Source of the DNA: Bufo bufo | Taxonomy: Eukaryota; Chordata; Amphibia; Anura; Bufonidae | Assembly (NCBI RefSeq): GCF_905171765.1 | Contig: NC_053389.1 | Location: 748,155,146-748,219,145, forward strand | Direction of reading: 5' to 3' | DNA: 64,000 nt | Shown here: positions 32,397 through 43,973 of the stretch, one piece after another | Numbering within the stretch: position 1 is the stretch's first letter | Layout of the letters: every line of letters begins with the position of its first letter | Made by a program: the position numbers and the translations under genes | Notes under the pieces: generated by a model | Told to the model about the DNA's origin: nothing | Database searches by the model: none | Seen by the model: only the letters and a program-made list of their open reading frames with translations

Positions 32397-33136
32397 AAGA
32401 CAATCATTGATTGGTGTATAAAGCAGATGATATTTTTTTTATCGCAATCCGTTATACATTGGTTTAGTTAGGATTAATAATAGTTCTTTTGACTTTAGGG
32501 TTAAACTTATGGACTTAGTAGTTACGTTAATGTTTTTTATGTAGATGAATTACTTTATAGTGTTCATGTTTTATATTACTGTTGTGTGTTGTACGTTCTT
32601 TGTTGCCTGTTTTATAGTTTTTACACCATTTTTTAGATAAACATTAATATGATTTTGTGCACTTTATCTTTTAGTCTAAGAAAATTTTTATATATTGGAT
32701 GCTCGTTACATCTTAATTAAATTGTATGCCTTATTGAGATACTTTACAGAAATCAGTACACCAGTAACATCAGCTTGCTGTAAAAAATACTTTTTGCGTG
32801 GATTTAATTAGGGTCCGGGTTTTGGACTGAGTGCCCAGACAGATATAGTGGCACAGGTCACTCCCGTACTCCATCAAGGGTTTTTATAAAGTGGGGATTA
32901 AAAATGCTGTTCTTTTCAAGTGTGGACAGGAGATGTGAGAACTGAACCTGCAGAGAAATGAGCATGGTCTCTGACAGACCCTAAAGCGTGGTTCTATACT
33001 AATATTTTTGTTACACTGCTTGGAGTGAACGGAAAGTGTGGGACTTTAGGTTATGCAATATCTGAAGTCTGAATAAAAATTAGAGTTTGAACTTGAACTT
33101 GTTTATAATTGTTTGCTTGAATAAAATCTGCCTGTG
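32397..33136. other. no gene recognised; probable intron of the disrupted gene
   Basis: AT-rich sequence without repeat termini. If the exon pair is real, this is intronic. Confidence 0.4.
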
Positions 33137-33371
33137 GTGAAGACTAGATTTGAGCGAACCCGAACTGTAAAGTTCGGGTTCGTACCAAACTTTAGGTTTT
33201 TCGGCACCCGGACCCGAACATTTACGTAAAAGTTTGTGTTCGGTGTTAGGCAATTTTTATGGCGCTTTTTGAAAGGCTGCAAAGCAGCCAATCAACAAGC
33301 GTCATACTACTTGCCCCAAAAGGCCATCAGGCATGGCCGTGATTGGCCAACTGCAGCATGTGACCCAGCCT

Positions 33372-33380
33372 CTATTTAAG
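33372..33380 (+). promoter_or_regulatory. TATA-like box of hAT-2
   Basis: CTATTTAAG in the context GTGACCCAGCCTCTATTTAAGC, aligned with the TATA-like box of hAT-1 and upstream of the transposase. Inferred from conservation. Confidence 0.45.
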
Positions 33381-33719
33381 CTGGAGTCACGTAGCGCCGC
33401 CCATCACTCTGCTCGGATTAGTGTAGGGATAGGCTGCAGCTGCTGTGAGGGAGAGATCAGGGAGAAATCTTATGAAGAACTGCTTCTTTACTCAGCGATC
33501 TACAGCAAATGTGTTTTGTGGGTGCAGTGCACAATTGTTTTAAACCTGCTCTGAGCCAACCTCTACTGAAAACGAACTTTTTTTCCTTCAGTTAGTCAAT
33601 AATAATACATAATCGGCAGCCATTTTATGCAACGATAGTGCACCAGCACAGGATATCTGCATGTCTGCAAGTCCAGAAATACTGCTTTGAGACACTGGGG
33701 TTAAAAAAAAACTTTTTTT

Positions 33720-34795
33720 TCATATAGTGCACATCTATGATTATCGCTGCATAAGTGACTCTGAAATTAAGGCCAGAAAAATGGCTTTCTCATACTGGGG
33801 CATACTGGGGCGAAAAAAAAACATCTGTTTCATATAGTGCACATCTAGGATTATAGGTGCATAAGTGAGTGTCACATTTAGGCCAGAAATACAGCTTTTT
33901 TTGCTTACTGGGGTTAAAAAACCCTCTGATATACTGCACATCTGGGTTTAGACGTGCATAAGTGACTGTGAAATTTAGGCCACAAATATGGCTTTTTGCT
34001 TACTGGGGTGAAAAAAAAAACATCTGTTTCATATAGTGCACATCTAGGATTATAGGTGCATAAGTGAGTGTCACATTTAGGCCAGAAATACAGCTTTTTG
34101 CTTACTGGGGTTAAAAAAAAACTCTGATATACTGCACATCTGGGATTAGACATGCATAAGTGACTGTGAAATTTAGGCCACAAATACGGCTTTCTGCTTA
34201 CTGGGGTTAAAAAACCCTCTGATATACTGCACATCTGGGATTAGACGTGCATAAATTACTCTGAAATTTAGGCCACAAATACGGATTTTTGATTACTGGG
34301 GTTAAAAAACCCTCTGATATACTGCACATCTGGGATTAGACGTGCATAAGTGACTGTGAAATTTAGGCCACAAATACGGCTTTTTGCTGACTGGGGTTAA
34401 AAAACCCTCTGATATACTGCACATCTGGGATTAGACGTGCATAAGTGACTGTGAAATTTAGGCCACAAATATGGCTTTTTGCTTACTGGGGTTAAAAAAC
34501 CCTATGATATACTGCACATCTGGGATTAGACGTGCATAAATTACTGTGAAATTTAGACCAGAAATACGGCTTTCTCATACTGGGGCATACTGGGGTGAAA
34601 AAAAAACATCTGTTTCATATAGTGCACATCTAGAATTATAGGTGCATAAGTGAGTGTCACATTTAGGCCAGAAATACAGCTTTGGTATACTGGGGCATAC
34701 TGGGTGAAACAAACCCCTCTGTTTCATATACTGCACATCTGGGATTAGACGTGCATAAGTGAATGTGAAATTTAGGCCACAAATACCGCTGTCAT
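33720..34795. repeat. tandem array, about 95-bp unit, about eleven degenerate copies
   Basis: ACATCTGGGATTAGACGTGC recurs at 34231, 34326, 34421 and 34516 (95-bp spacing), with more divergent units either side. It lies between the promoter-like block and the transposase start of hAT-2. Confidence 0.93.
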
Positions 34796-34909
34796 ATAGA
34801 GTTTTAAAAAAAATACCCTACATCAATACCCTACATCAGGGTTTATATTGGCGGTTAATTATTTTTAACATACTTAACCACTTTTTACTTTGCTTTGTGA
34901 ACGCTAACT

Positions 34910-37900
34910 ATGAGGCAAACATCTAATAAGGGACGGGGTCATGGTTGTGGTTGTGGTGTTGGTGGAGCCACTGGTGCAGGGAGAGGACGTGGCCGTTCTG
35001 CCACAGCTACACGTCCTACTGAACCTACTACCTCAGGTCCCAGTAGCCGCCAGAATCTACAGCGATATTTGGTCAGGCCTAATGCCGTTCTAAGGATGGT
35101 AAGGCCTGAGCAAGTACAGGCGCTAGTCAATTGGGTGTCCGACAGTGGATCCAGCACGTTCACATTATCTCCCACACATGTCTTCTGCAGAAAGCGCACA
35201 GGTGGCACCTGAAACCCATGCCCATTAGTCTGTCACATCACCCCCGTGCATATCGGGGAACCTGTCTGAGCCTCAAGTCATGCAGCAATCTCTTATGCTG
35301 TTTGAAGACTCTGCTGTCAGGGTTTCCCAAGGGCATCCACCTAGCCCTTCCCCAGGGGTGGAAGACATAGAATGCACTGACGCACAACCACTTATGTTTC
35401 CTGATGAGGACATGGAAATACCACCTCAGCACGTCTCTGATGATGATGAAACACAGGTGCCAACTGCTGCGTCTTTCTGCCGTGTGCAGACCGAAAAGGA
35501 GGTCAGGAAAGAAGACTGGGTGGAAGACGATGCAGGGGACGATGATGTCCTAGACCCCACATGGAATGAAGGTCGTGCCACTGACTTTCAGAGTTCGGAG
35601 GAAGAGGCAGTGGTGAGACCGAGCCAACAGCGTAGCAAAAGAGGGAGCAGGGTGCAAAAGCAGAGCAGCCATCTCCAAAACAGTTCGCTTGCTACTGGCC
35701 ACCGTCACCAGGGACTGAGCACACCAAAGGCAGCTGGCATGGCACTTCTTCACACAATGTGCTGACGACAAGACGCGAGTGGTTTGCACGCTGTGCCATC
35801 AGAGCCTGAAGCGAGGCATTAACGTTCCGAACCTTAGCACAACCAGGCATCTACATGTGAGACACGGGCTGCAGTGGAGTAAGCACCTTCAAAACCAAGA
35901 AAGGGCTCAGACCCCTCCTGCTCCCTCTTCTGCTGCTGCCTCGGCCTCTTCCTCCGCCTCTGGAGGAACGTTGGCACCTGCCGCCCAGCAAACAGAGGAT
36001 GTGCCACCAACAACACCACCTCCGTCACCAAGCATCTCCACCATGTCACACGGAAGCGTTCAGCTCTCTATCTCACAAACCTTTGAGAGAAAGCGTAAAT
36101 TCCCACCTAACCACCCTCGATCCCTGGCCCTGGATGCCAGCATTTCTAAACTACTGGCCTTTGAAATGCTTTCATTCAGGCTGGTGGAGAAGGACAGCTT
36201 CAAACAGCTCATGTTGCTTGCTGTCCCACAGTACATCATTCCAGGCAGCCACTACTTCTCCAGGAGAGCCGTGCCCTCCCTGCACAACCAAGTATCGGAT
36301 AAAATCAAGTGTGCAACGTCATCTGTGGCAAGAGCCACCTAACCACAGATACGTGAACCAGTAAGCATGGCCAGGGACGCTATATCTCCCTAACTGCACA
36401 CTGGGTAAATGTAGTGGCAGCTGGGCCCCAGGCGGAGAGCTGTTTGGCGCACGTCCTTCCGCCGCCAAGGATCGCAGGGCATCATTCTTTGCCTCCTGTT
36501 GCCTCCTCATCCTACACGGCTTCCTCCTCCTCTTCTACCACCTCCTCATCCGGTCAGCGACAGACCTTCACCACCAACTTCAGCACATCCAGGGGAAAAC
36601 ATCAGCAGGCCGTTCTGAAACTGATGTGTTTGGGGACAGGCCCCACACCGCGCAGGAGTTGTGGCGGGGTATAGAACAACAGACCAATGAGTGGTTGCTG
36701 CCAGTGAGCCTCAAGCCCGGCCTGGTGGTGTGCGATAATGGGCGAAATCTCGTTGCAGCTCTGGGACTAGCCGGTTTGACGCACATCCCTTGCCTAACGC
36801 ATGTGCTGAATTTGGTGGTGCAGAAATTCATTCACAACTATCCCGACATGTCAGAGCTGCTGCATAAAGTGCGGGCCGTCTGTGCGTGCTTCCGGCTTTC
36901 TCATCCTGCATGCCGCTCGGCTGTCTGCTCTACAGCGTAACTTCGGCCTTCCCGCTCACCGCCTCATATGCGACGTGCCCACCAGGCCATTTCAGTTTCA
37001 GCTGCAGCACGTATGGGTGAGTTGCACTGCGGAACAGCACCACTTCACCACGGGAATGGGCTTCCATGCGAGACCTGTGTGCCCTGTTGCGATGTTTCGA
37101 GTACTCCACCAACATGGCCAGTGGCGATGACTCCGTTATCAGCGTTACAATACCACTTCTATGTCTCATTGAGAAAACACTTAGGGCAATGATGGAAGAG
37201 GATGTGGCCCAGGACGAGGAGGAGGAGGTGGAAGAGGGGTCATCTCTAACCCTTTCAGGCCAGTCTTTTAGAAGTGTCTCAGAGGGAGGTTTTTTCCAAC
37301 AGCAGAGGCCAGGTACAAATTTGGCCAGCCAGGGGCCACTACTTGGAGGACGAGGAGGAGGAGGATGGGGATAAAACATGTTCACAGCGGGGTGGCACCC
37401 AACGCAGCTCGGGCCCATCACTGGTGCGTGGCGGGGGGGATACGGAGGATGCAGACGATATGCCTCCCACAGAGGACAGCTTGTCCTTACCTCTGGGCAG
37501 CCTGGCACACATGAGAGACTACATGCTGCAGTGCCTGCGCAACACATTTTAACGTGTGCTGACTACTGGGTGGCCACCCTGCTCGATACCCGTTACAAAG
37601 ACAATGTGCCGTCCTTAATTTTCTCACTGGAGCGTGATCGGAAGATGCACGACTACAGGCGCACGCTGGTAGACGCGCTCCTGAGAGCATTCCCGACTGA
37701 CGCCGGGGGACAAGTGGTAGCACAAGGCGAAGGCAGGGGAGGATGTAGCAGTCGCCAACACAGCTGTGTCAGCGCCAGCACCTCAGAAGGCAGGGTTAGC
37801 ATGGCCGACATGTGGAAAAGCTTTGTCACCTCGCCGCAACAACTGGCCCCAACTGCTGATATGGAGCGTGTTAGCAAGAGGCAGCATTTGAACAACATGG

Positions 37901-37983
37901 TGGAACAGTACCTGTGCACATGCCTACACGTACTGACTGATGGTTCTGTCCCATTCAACCTCTTCCTCCTACATCATTCCTAA
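34910..37983 (+). pseudogene. hAT-2 transposase, multiply broken, hATC domain missing
   Basis: Homologous to the hAT-1 protein. The ATG at 34910 starts a Gly/Arg-rich N-terminus and RMVRPEQVQALVNWVSD, stopping at 35210. The acidic region resumes at 35280. The BED finger is incomplete: CTLCHQ...RHLHVRH is present from 35779, but the preceding Trp/Phe strand is out of frame (near 35740). The core follows (KLLAFEMLSFRLV, then a frameshift in the TTDTWT region near 36330). ELWRGIEQQTNEW, VVCDNGRNLV and HIPCLTHVLNLVVQKF are in frame at 36626-36940, and NMASGDDSVISVTIPLLCL follows near 37110. It ends at VLTDGSVPFNLF: the dimerisation region seen at 40-160 in hAT-1 is deleted. The copy is non-autonomous. 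Confidence 0.9.
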
Positions 37984-38378
37984 TTTAATTTTTTTTAAGG
38001 TCTTTTATGTTTTTTAATTCATTTCCCTATCCACATTTGTTTGCAGAGCATTTGCCATGCTCTTAAGCACATTTTTCTGCCTTTTGCAGCCCTCTAGCTG
38101 TTTCCAGGGCTATTTTAGAGCCATTTTAGTGGCCAAAAGTTCGGGTCCTCATTGACTTAAATGGGGTTAGGGCTCGGGGTCAAGTTCGGGTCAAGTTCGG
38201 GTCCCGAACCCAAACTTTTTTTTCAAGTTCGGCCGAACCTGCCAAACCGGAACATCCGGGTGACTGCTCAACTCTAGTGAAGACTAAACTGACACCTGTA
38301 TGTGTGTGGGGACATTTTTTAAATTAAAACATTAACAAAATATATTTACCCTCCTGGCGGGGGATGGTCACCACTTAC

Positions 38379-38535
38379 TCTTCTTTTTCCTCGTTCTCAT
38401 CTGCATTAGGTGGGCTATGGGCCTGATGCCCTGATGGTCCTGCCTGTTCCTGCTCCTCATCCTCTGTCATCTCCTCCTCTTCCACCACCACCACCTTTCT
38501 AGAATGCTTAGCGCGTACTTTCGCAAGAGGAGCAT
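38379..38535 (-). CDS. candidate internal exon of the disrupted gene (acidic region)
   Basis: On the minus strand an acceptor (GGTCATTACAG) precedes 38535 and a donor (GAAGA/GTAAGT) follows 38379. The 157-nt exon is open: DAPLAKVRAKHSRK, a Val run, EEEEMTEDEEQEQAGPSG, then a Pro/Asn/Glu-rich end. It finishes with two bases of a codon, and the exon at 32020 begins with one, so the phases fit. Highly acidic composition is weak evidence of function. No upstream exon or start was found, and the region above 38950 is transposon. Confidence 0.4.
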
Positions 38536-38949
38536 CTGTAATGACCACATTTTCCAAAAAAACCAAGATAAACAAGGAAAGCAAAAAAAAAAGGTAACGG
38601 TACACAAATTAATCTATGGTGGGATCTGGATGGCATAATGATTACCCCTATGTTTGATTTCACTTGATTTGGTGTTAGATGAAACTACAAATGAAGTCTT
38701 TCAGATGGTTTACAGTTGAGTACATTAATAGCTAGGATGAGGTAGCGAGGGGTATTGCTTCGGAAGGTACTTTTGCAGGGTTATTGAAATGAGGTGGGCC
38801 AAGTCAACTGTTTTGACATTGGATAAGGGTTTACATCATATATCTGTATCTCGCTGTGAGTGTATGTATATATTTTAAAGGAATAATCAGCTAAGTGTCC
38901 CACCATGTACTAAATCCGTGCTGTAGAACTTTTTTTGAGGCAGAACAGA
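38536..38949. other. no gene recognised
   Basis: AT-rich sequence between the candidate exon and the next hAT derivative; intronic if the exon is real. Confidence 0.35.
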
Positions 38950-39283
38950 AAACCAACTAATTTATTTATTGCAAATAGCCAACGCTACCATTGTAACTGA
39001 ATACCAGTATAGTCTGTCTTCCACACAATTATCATTTTGCTGTAACAGCCTGGCTACATTCAATGGTACCTCTCCTGTATAACGTTTCCTCATCCCAAAT
39101 ATCTGTGACATTCCCAGTAATTTTTTACGAGCCGCTGTTGACAGCATTGACATTATCTGCGGAATATCTCCTTTGTGACGTTTCCACATCCCAAATCCCT
39201 TTTTAAAAAAAATTGCACATACACTTCCAAATCCTACGCTACTGTACGTGTGATATACTTTCAAGCATATATCACATTTAAAA

Positions 39284-40078
39284 TGAAGAAGGCGAGCAGT
39301 AAGGGACGGGGCAGTGGGCGTGATGCTGATGGTGCACGCAGGGGCCGTTGCCCTGGGCGCGTTGAAACTGTGCCTGCTGCCAGAGCACAAGAAAAACAGT
39401 CATCTACGATACCTAGCTTCATGTCCCAGTTTGCAGGGTGGCGGAGGACACCACTCTTGAAGTCAAACCAGTGCGAACAGGTGGTCGGTTGGATTGCAGC
39501 AGATAATGCTTCCAGTAAAATTGCCAGCTCATCGGCTGTTGTGCGACGTGAGCATGCGATGGAACTCGACTTTTCACATGTTGGCCAGGCTTTGTGAGCA
39601 GCATAGGGCAGTAGTGGAATACCAGCTTCAACATGGTCATCACCTTTCCAGTCAGCTTCTGCTATTCACAAGCAGGTGGACATGGATGTCTGACCTCTGT
39701 GAGGTTTTAAGAAACTTTGAGGAATCAACACAGATGGTGAGCGGCGATAATGCTATTATCAGCAGAATCATCCCACTTCTGTGTCTACTCAAACGCTCAC
39801 TGCTCACAATTAAGGCTGACGCTTTGCATGTGGAAATGGGGGAAGACATTACACAGGGTGATAGCCAGACTACCCTCAGTTCGTCTTCTCAGCGCGAATT
39901 GGACCATGAAGAGGAGGAGGAGGAGCAAAAGACGGTTGCCTCCGCTACAGAGGGTAGTACCCATCTGTTCAGCGTGGGTGGGCAGAAGCGGATGAGGAGA
40001 TTGAGAGTGATCCTCCTGATGATGACAGCGAAGTCTTGCCTGTTGGTACTCTTGCACACATGGCTGACTTCATGTTAG
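39284..40078 (+). pseudogene. hAT-4 transposase piece A: N-terminus joined to mid-region
   Basis: The ATG at 39284 opens MKKASSKGRGSGRD and reads to CEQVVGWIAADNASSK. A change of frame near 39510 then leads directly into LPAHRLLCDVSMRWNSTFHM, which in intact copies lies several hundred residues further on. It continues through DLCEVLRNFEESTQMVSGDN and IISRIIPLLCLLKRSL to an acidic stretch. The BED finger and both catalytic Asp motifs are absent from this piece. Confidence 0.8.
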
Positions 40079-40227
40079 GCTGCCTTTCCAGCCTGCACCT
40101 AAAAATTTTTACAGGGTCAGCTCACCAGCAGGCCCTCACATATAATGTTTTACATGGTCAGCTCACCAGCAGGCCATCATCTACAAGTCCAGTCTCACTG
40201 TCTAAGAGTGTGGTCAACACAATCCTC

Positions 40228-40437
40228 ACCGCCGGGGGTCGCGTAACTAGTTCTCACGGAGGAGTCTCGTTCATTATCGGAATTAACCAGACAAATCGCT
40301 TCACCAACTAAGAACGTCCATGCACCACCACCCACAGAATCGAGAAAGAGCAATCAATCTGTCAATCCTTTCCGTGTCCGGGCCGGGTGAGGTTTCCCGT
40401 GTTGAGTCAAGTTAAGCCACAGGCTCCACTGCTGGTG

Positions 40438-40470
<33 letters not shown>

Positions 40471-40486
40471 TTTGCAACCATACTCC
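40228..40486 (-). rRNA. 18S rRNA gene fragment, antisense to the surrounding hAT sequence
   Basis: On the minus strand 40486-40228 reads as the conserved 3' half of eukaryotic 18S rRNA: GGAGTATGGTTGCAAAGC, AAAGGAATTGACGGAAGG, CTCAACACGGGAAACCTCAC and GATTGACAGATTGAT, through to CTAGTTACGCGACCCCCGG. A few substitutions and one insertion (GGGTGCC for GGTGCC) are visible. Only about 259 nt are present, so it is not a functional rRNA. Flanks on both sides are hAT sequence. It may have been captured by end-joining or retrocopying; no poly-A tail or target duplication is visible. Confidence 0.95.
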
Positions 40487-40489
40487 GGT

Positions 40490-42640
40490 TAAGCACCACC
40501 CTGTATTCTACCAGGTCCAGTCTTGATACTCTTTCCTCCCACCATGGAGAGTCTGGCCAAACAATTGATCCCATACTCGGATATTCCGAGGACCTCTTTT
40601 CCTCACCATTCCTTGATTTGGCCCTCTTGCCAAGTACGCTTCAAGAGGGACAGATCTTGTACCCTTCTTCCCAAACTCTTGAGCATTCACAGTCACAAGA
40701 AGATGACGGTGGTGAACGGCAACTACTGTTTAATGAGGTGGATGATGATGAGACACAGTTGCCAATAACTCAACAGCAATTACTGTCTTAAAAGGTTGAG
40801 GAAGAGGATAAGACACAGTTGTCAATCACTGAGGTTGTGGTTAGGTCAACAAGTCAGGAGGATGAGCAGAGTGAGGAAGTAGAAGAGGAGGTGGTGGACG
40901 ATAAAGTCACTGTCACGGCCTATGGTGTGCGTTGTGACACTGTTGCTACACTTGCGGTTGCCCGCGGCAACTTGTTGCTGTGAGAGCATGCGGTGGCAGT
41001 TTCTCGGCCTTCTGGGTTATTGCCGTGACATGGTTGCCACGCATGTTGTTGCCTGTGGCAACGTGTGGTTTTCCCCTTTTACCCTTTGACACTGCACGGT
41101 GGGGTTTTTCCCCCACTCTCCGTTGTGACAGTCACTGACCCAACCTGGGAAGTGGAATGCCCAGCGAGGACAGCAGTACAGAGGGGGAGGGATCTACATC
41201 ACCACAACAGGCTGGAAGAGGCAGTGGGGTGGCAAAAGGGAGAAGGTGGGCCACACCAAACATGCCCTCAACTGTTCCACGGAGAACCCCCTTGCAGAAA
41301 TCTCCCTTGCCAAGGGGTAGGTGTTGCGCAGTCTGGTGGTTTTTTGAGGAAAGTGCATTCGACAAAAGAATTTTAATTAATTTAATTTTAATTTGAAACC
41401 TGTGCCATACAAAAATGAGCAGGGGCGTGTCTACTAGCAACCTCACCAGCATGATCCGCCACATGGCATCAAAGCACCATAATAGGTGGGCCGGACGCCT
41501 GGGTCCACAATCTGTGTCTGCGGATCACACCACTGCCTCCTCTTCCCCTGTGTTACGTGCTGGCCAATCCCCTGTCCAAGACGCAGGGACAGATCCCTCC
41601 AGCCATGCACCTGGACCTTCGCAAGCACCATCAGCGACCACATTTACTTCCGTGTCCCAGCGCAGCATACAATGTCCTTTCCCCAGGCATTTGAACGCAA
41701 GCGCAAATACCCAGCCACCCACCCACAGACCATAGCACTAAATGTGTAGCTTTCCAAATTACTGGCCCTGGAAACGTTGCCATTTAGGTTGGTGGACACT
41801 GAGGCCTTCCGCAGCCTGATGTCGGCGGTCGTCCCGCATTACGCAGTCCCCAGCCGCCAAAATCTTTCAAGGTGTGCCGTGCCCGCCTTACACCAACATG
41901 TGTCCAGTAACATCACACGTGCCCTAAAGAATGCAGTTACTGGGAAGGTACACTTAACCACGGACACATGGACAAATGCATTCGGCCAGGGACGCTACAT
42001 TTGCCTGACGGCACACTGGGGAAATGTTGTGGAGGCCGGGAGCAAGTCGTACCCTGGGATGGCACAGGTGCTACCGACGCCATGGATTGCGGGCCCTACG
42101 TCGATCAGGGTTTCCGCCAGCACCTACGTTAGTGGCTCCAACCCCCACTTCTCCTCCTTTGCCTCCTCCTCCACTTCCACCTCCGAATTATCCAAGTGCA
42201 GCCTCAGTCGGTAGCTGCAAGCAGTGTAGCACTGCAGTGGGGAAGCGGCAACAGGCCGTGTTGAAGCTGATATGCTTAGGGGACAAACAGCACACCGCCG
42301 CAGAGCTTTGGCAGGGTATAAGACACCAGACTCAGCTGTGGGTCTCGCCACTCAACCTAGAACCAGGCATGGTTGTGTCTGATAATGGCCGTAACTTGGT
42401 GGCGGCTTTGGAGCTCGGCAAGCTCAGACACATCCCATGCCTAGCCCACGTCTTAAACTTACTGGTTCAGCGGTTTTCCGCAAGTCATCAACAGCTACAG
42501 AGGGTAGTACCAATGGAAGTTTAATTCCATCTGTTCAGCGTGGGTGGGCAGAAGAGGATGAGGAGATTGATAGTGATCCTCATGATGACAGCAAAGTCTT
42601 GCCTGTTGGTCCTCTGGCACACATGGCTGATGGCTTAATT
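40490..42640 (+). pseudogene. hAT-4 transposase piece B: acidic region, BED finger, catalytic core
   Basis: Begins in the acidic region (LLFNEVDDDETQLPITQ, to 40791). It is interrupted by the LTR-like insertion at 40911-41130, then has a BED-like segment broken over frames (CAVWWFFEESAFDK near 41330, MSRGVSTSNLTSMIRHMASK at 41415). The core follows: KYPATHPQTIALN, a stop, then PFRLVDTEAFRSLM and HLTTDTWTNAFGQGRY with the first Asp at about 41960. In another frame come KRQQAVLKLICLGD, VVSDNGRNLV and IPCLAHVLNLLVQRF. It then jumps to the TEGST... segment and ends without hATC. Confidence 0.82.
40911..41130. mobile_element. solo-LTR-like insertion, 220 bp, with 5-bp duplication
   Basis: It starts TGTCACGGCC and ends GTTGTGACA, i.e. 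TG...CA, and is flanked by GTCAC on both sides (40906-40910 and 41131-41135). It interrupts the acidic region of hAT-4. Size and ends fit a small solo LTR; no internal domain is present to confirm the family. Confidence 0.6.
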
Positions 42641-42655
42641 TCTAAAATAAGCTAA

Positions 42656-43430
42656 GGGGTCTAAAATATCATTAAACCCATAGATGAATACTTTAGGGGG
42701 TCTAGGTTTCAAAATGAGATCATTTATAAGGGTCTTCTATCATTTTGGCAGCTCAACGCCATTACAAGTGTGCAATTGGGATTGAACCATTTTCAATTTA
42801 TTATCTGAAATCCACTGGGGTGATACATTCTGGGGTGTACTTCTTCATTTTCATGTGCTCCGTAGAAAAAAATCTGTCTTTAAATTTACACTTTTGTGTG
42901 AAAAATGAAAAATATATGTTTTTTGCCTGTTTAGCATTAATTTCTACAAAAAACGAGGGGGTCTAAAAGCTCACTACACCCCTAGATGAATACCTTAGGG
43001 GGTTTAGTTTTCAAAATGGGGTCATTTATAGGGGTTTTCTATTGTTTTGGCAGCTCAAGGGCATTACAAGTGCGCAATGAGCCCTAAAACAATTTCAAGC
43101 AAATTTTGCTTTCTTAAAGCCACTGGGTGCTCCATTATGTTTGGGCCCTAAGATTATAAGATTATGGCCACAATGGGGATATTTTTAAAGACAGTAGAAA
43201 TGGGGTGATACATTTTGGGGTGTACTTCTTCATTTTCATGTGCTTTGTAGAAAAAAAACTGTCTTTAAATTGACACTTTTGTGTACAAAAATGAACTTTT
43301 TTTTTTTCACCTTCTTAGCTTTAATTTCTTTAAAAAAAACTAGGGGGTCAAAAAACTCATTACACCCATAGATTAATGCATTAAGGGGTCTAGTTTTCAA
43401 AATGGGGTCACTTCTGGGGGTGTTCTATTA
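42656..43430. repeat. tandem repeat, about 320-380 bp unit, about 2.5 copies
   Basis: The motifs GGGGTCTAAAA..., CCCATAGATGAATAC, GTTTTCAAAATGGGGTCA, GGCAGCTCAA and GGGGTGTACTTCTTCATTTTCATG recur in the same order from about 42656, 42957 and 43340. Non-coding. Confidence 0.85.
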
Positions 43431-43973
43431 TTCTGACTCTTATAAGCTCCTGCAAACTAGGCTTGTTGCAGGAAAAAATATGTACTTCAAAAATGTTAAA
43501 ATTAATGTTAAAATAGTAAGTCTCCTAAATTAAAAAAGTTAAAGTTTTTTATAAGTGCAGCCAAAATAAAGTAAAGATGTGGAAATATATTTCAAAATAG
43601 TATTTTTGTATGTATGTGAATTCTTGCAGTTGAAAATGGGAAAATATGGCAATTATTACAAATTTTCATAGATTTTTAAGTTTTTTTAATAAAGATACGC
43701 ATATTTTATCGGTAAAATTTTACCACCTTAGTAAAGTACAATATGTGATGAGAAAACAATGTCAGAATTACTTTGATGTGCAAAACCTTTACAAAATTAT
43801 TCTTTGCTAAAGTGACACATGTCAGATTTCCAAAATCTGGCTTGGTCATCAAGGCCCAAACAGGCTTGGTCACTAAGGGGTTAATGGATCCTTATATATA
43901 CATTTGACTTGGATTTCAGAAGATTTACTCATATACTTGCTTAATATGTGACAAAAATGTAATGAGAATGAGT
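43431..43973. other. no gene recognised
   Basis: AT-rich DNA ending in TTGGTCACTAAGGGGTTAATGG, a motif that occurs in inverted and direct forms near 16228 and 55495 and probably belongs to another dispersed repeat. Confidence 0.4.

Larger units (their letters stand above)
33145..38276 (+). mobile_element. hAT DNA transposon, complete copy (hAT-2) with perfect target duplication
   Basis: Left end TAGATTTGAGCGAAC (33145); right end, inverted, TAGAGTTGAGCAGTC (38276). GTGAAGAC is duplicated at 33137-33144 and 38277-38284. Subterminal palindromes of GTTCGGGT occur at both ends. In order: shared terminal block, TATA-like box, 95-bp tandem array, degenerate transposase and a 3' non-coding end. 5,132 bp. 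It lies in the intron between the two predicted exons of the disrupted gene. Confidence 0.95.
38950..42655 (+). mobile_element. rearranged hAT derivative (hAT-4)
   Basis: It carries ZBED-hAT coding segments in abnormal order. An N-terminus (39284) is fused to a mid-protein segment (39508-40080), followed by an 18S rRNA fragment. A second set then starts from the acidic region (40500) through BED finger and core (41400-42480) and ends in a short duplicate of the segment at 39945-40080. Termini were not found. Two imperfect 107-bp units (38985-39200) precede the ATG, in the position where other copies have tandem arrays. Confidence 0.75.

Noticed and set aside
38962..39390. 142-residue minus-strand frame
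   Set aside because: It covers two tandem 107-bp units in front of hAT-4; the repeated peptide (FGMWKRHKGD / FGMRKRYTGE) follows from the DNA repeat.
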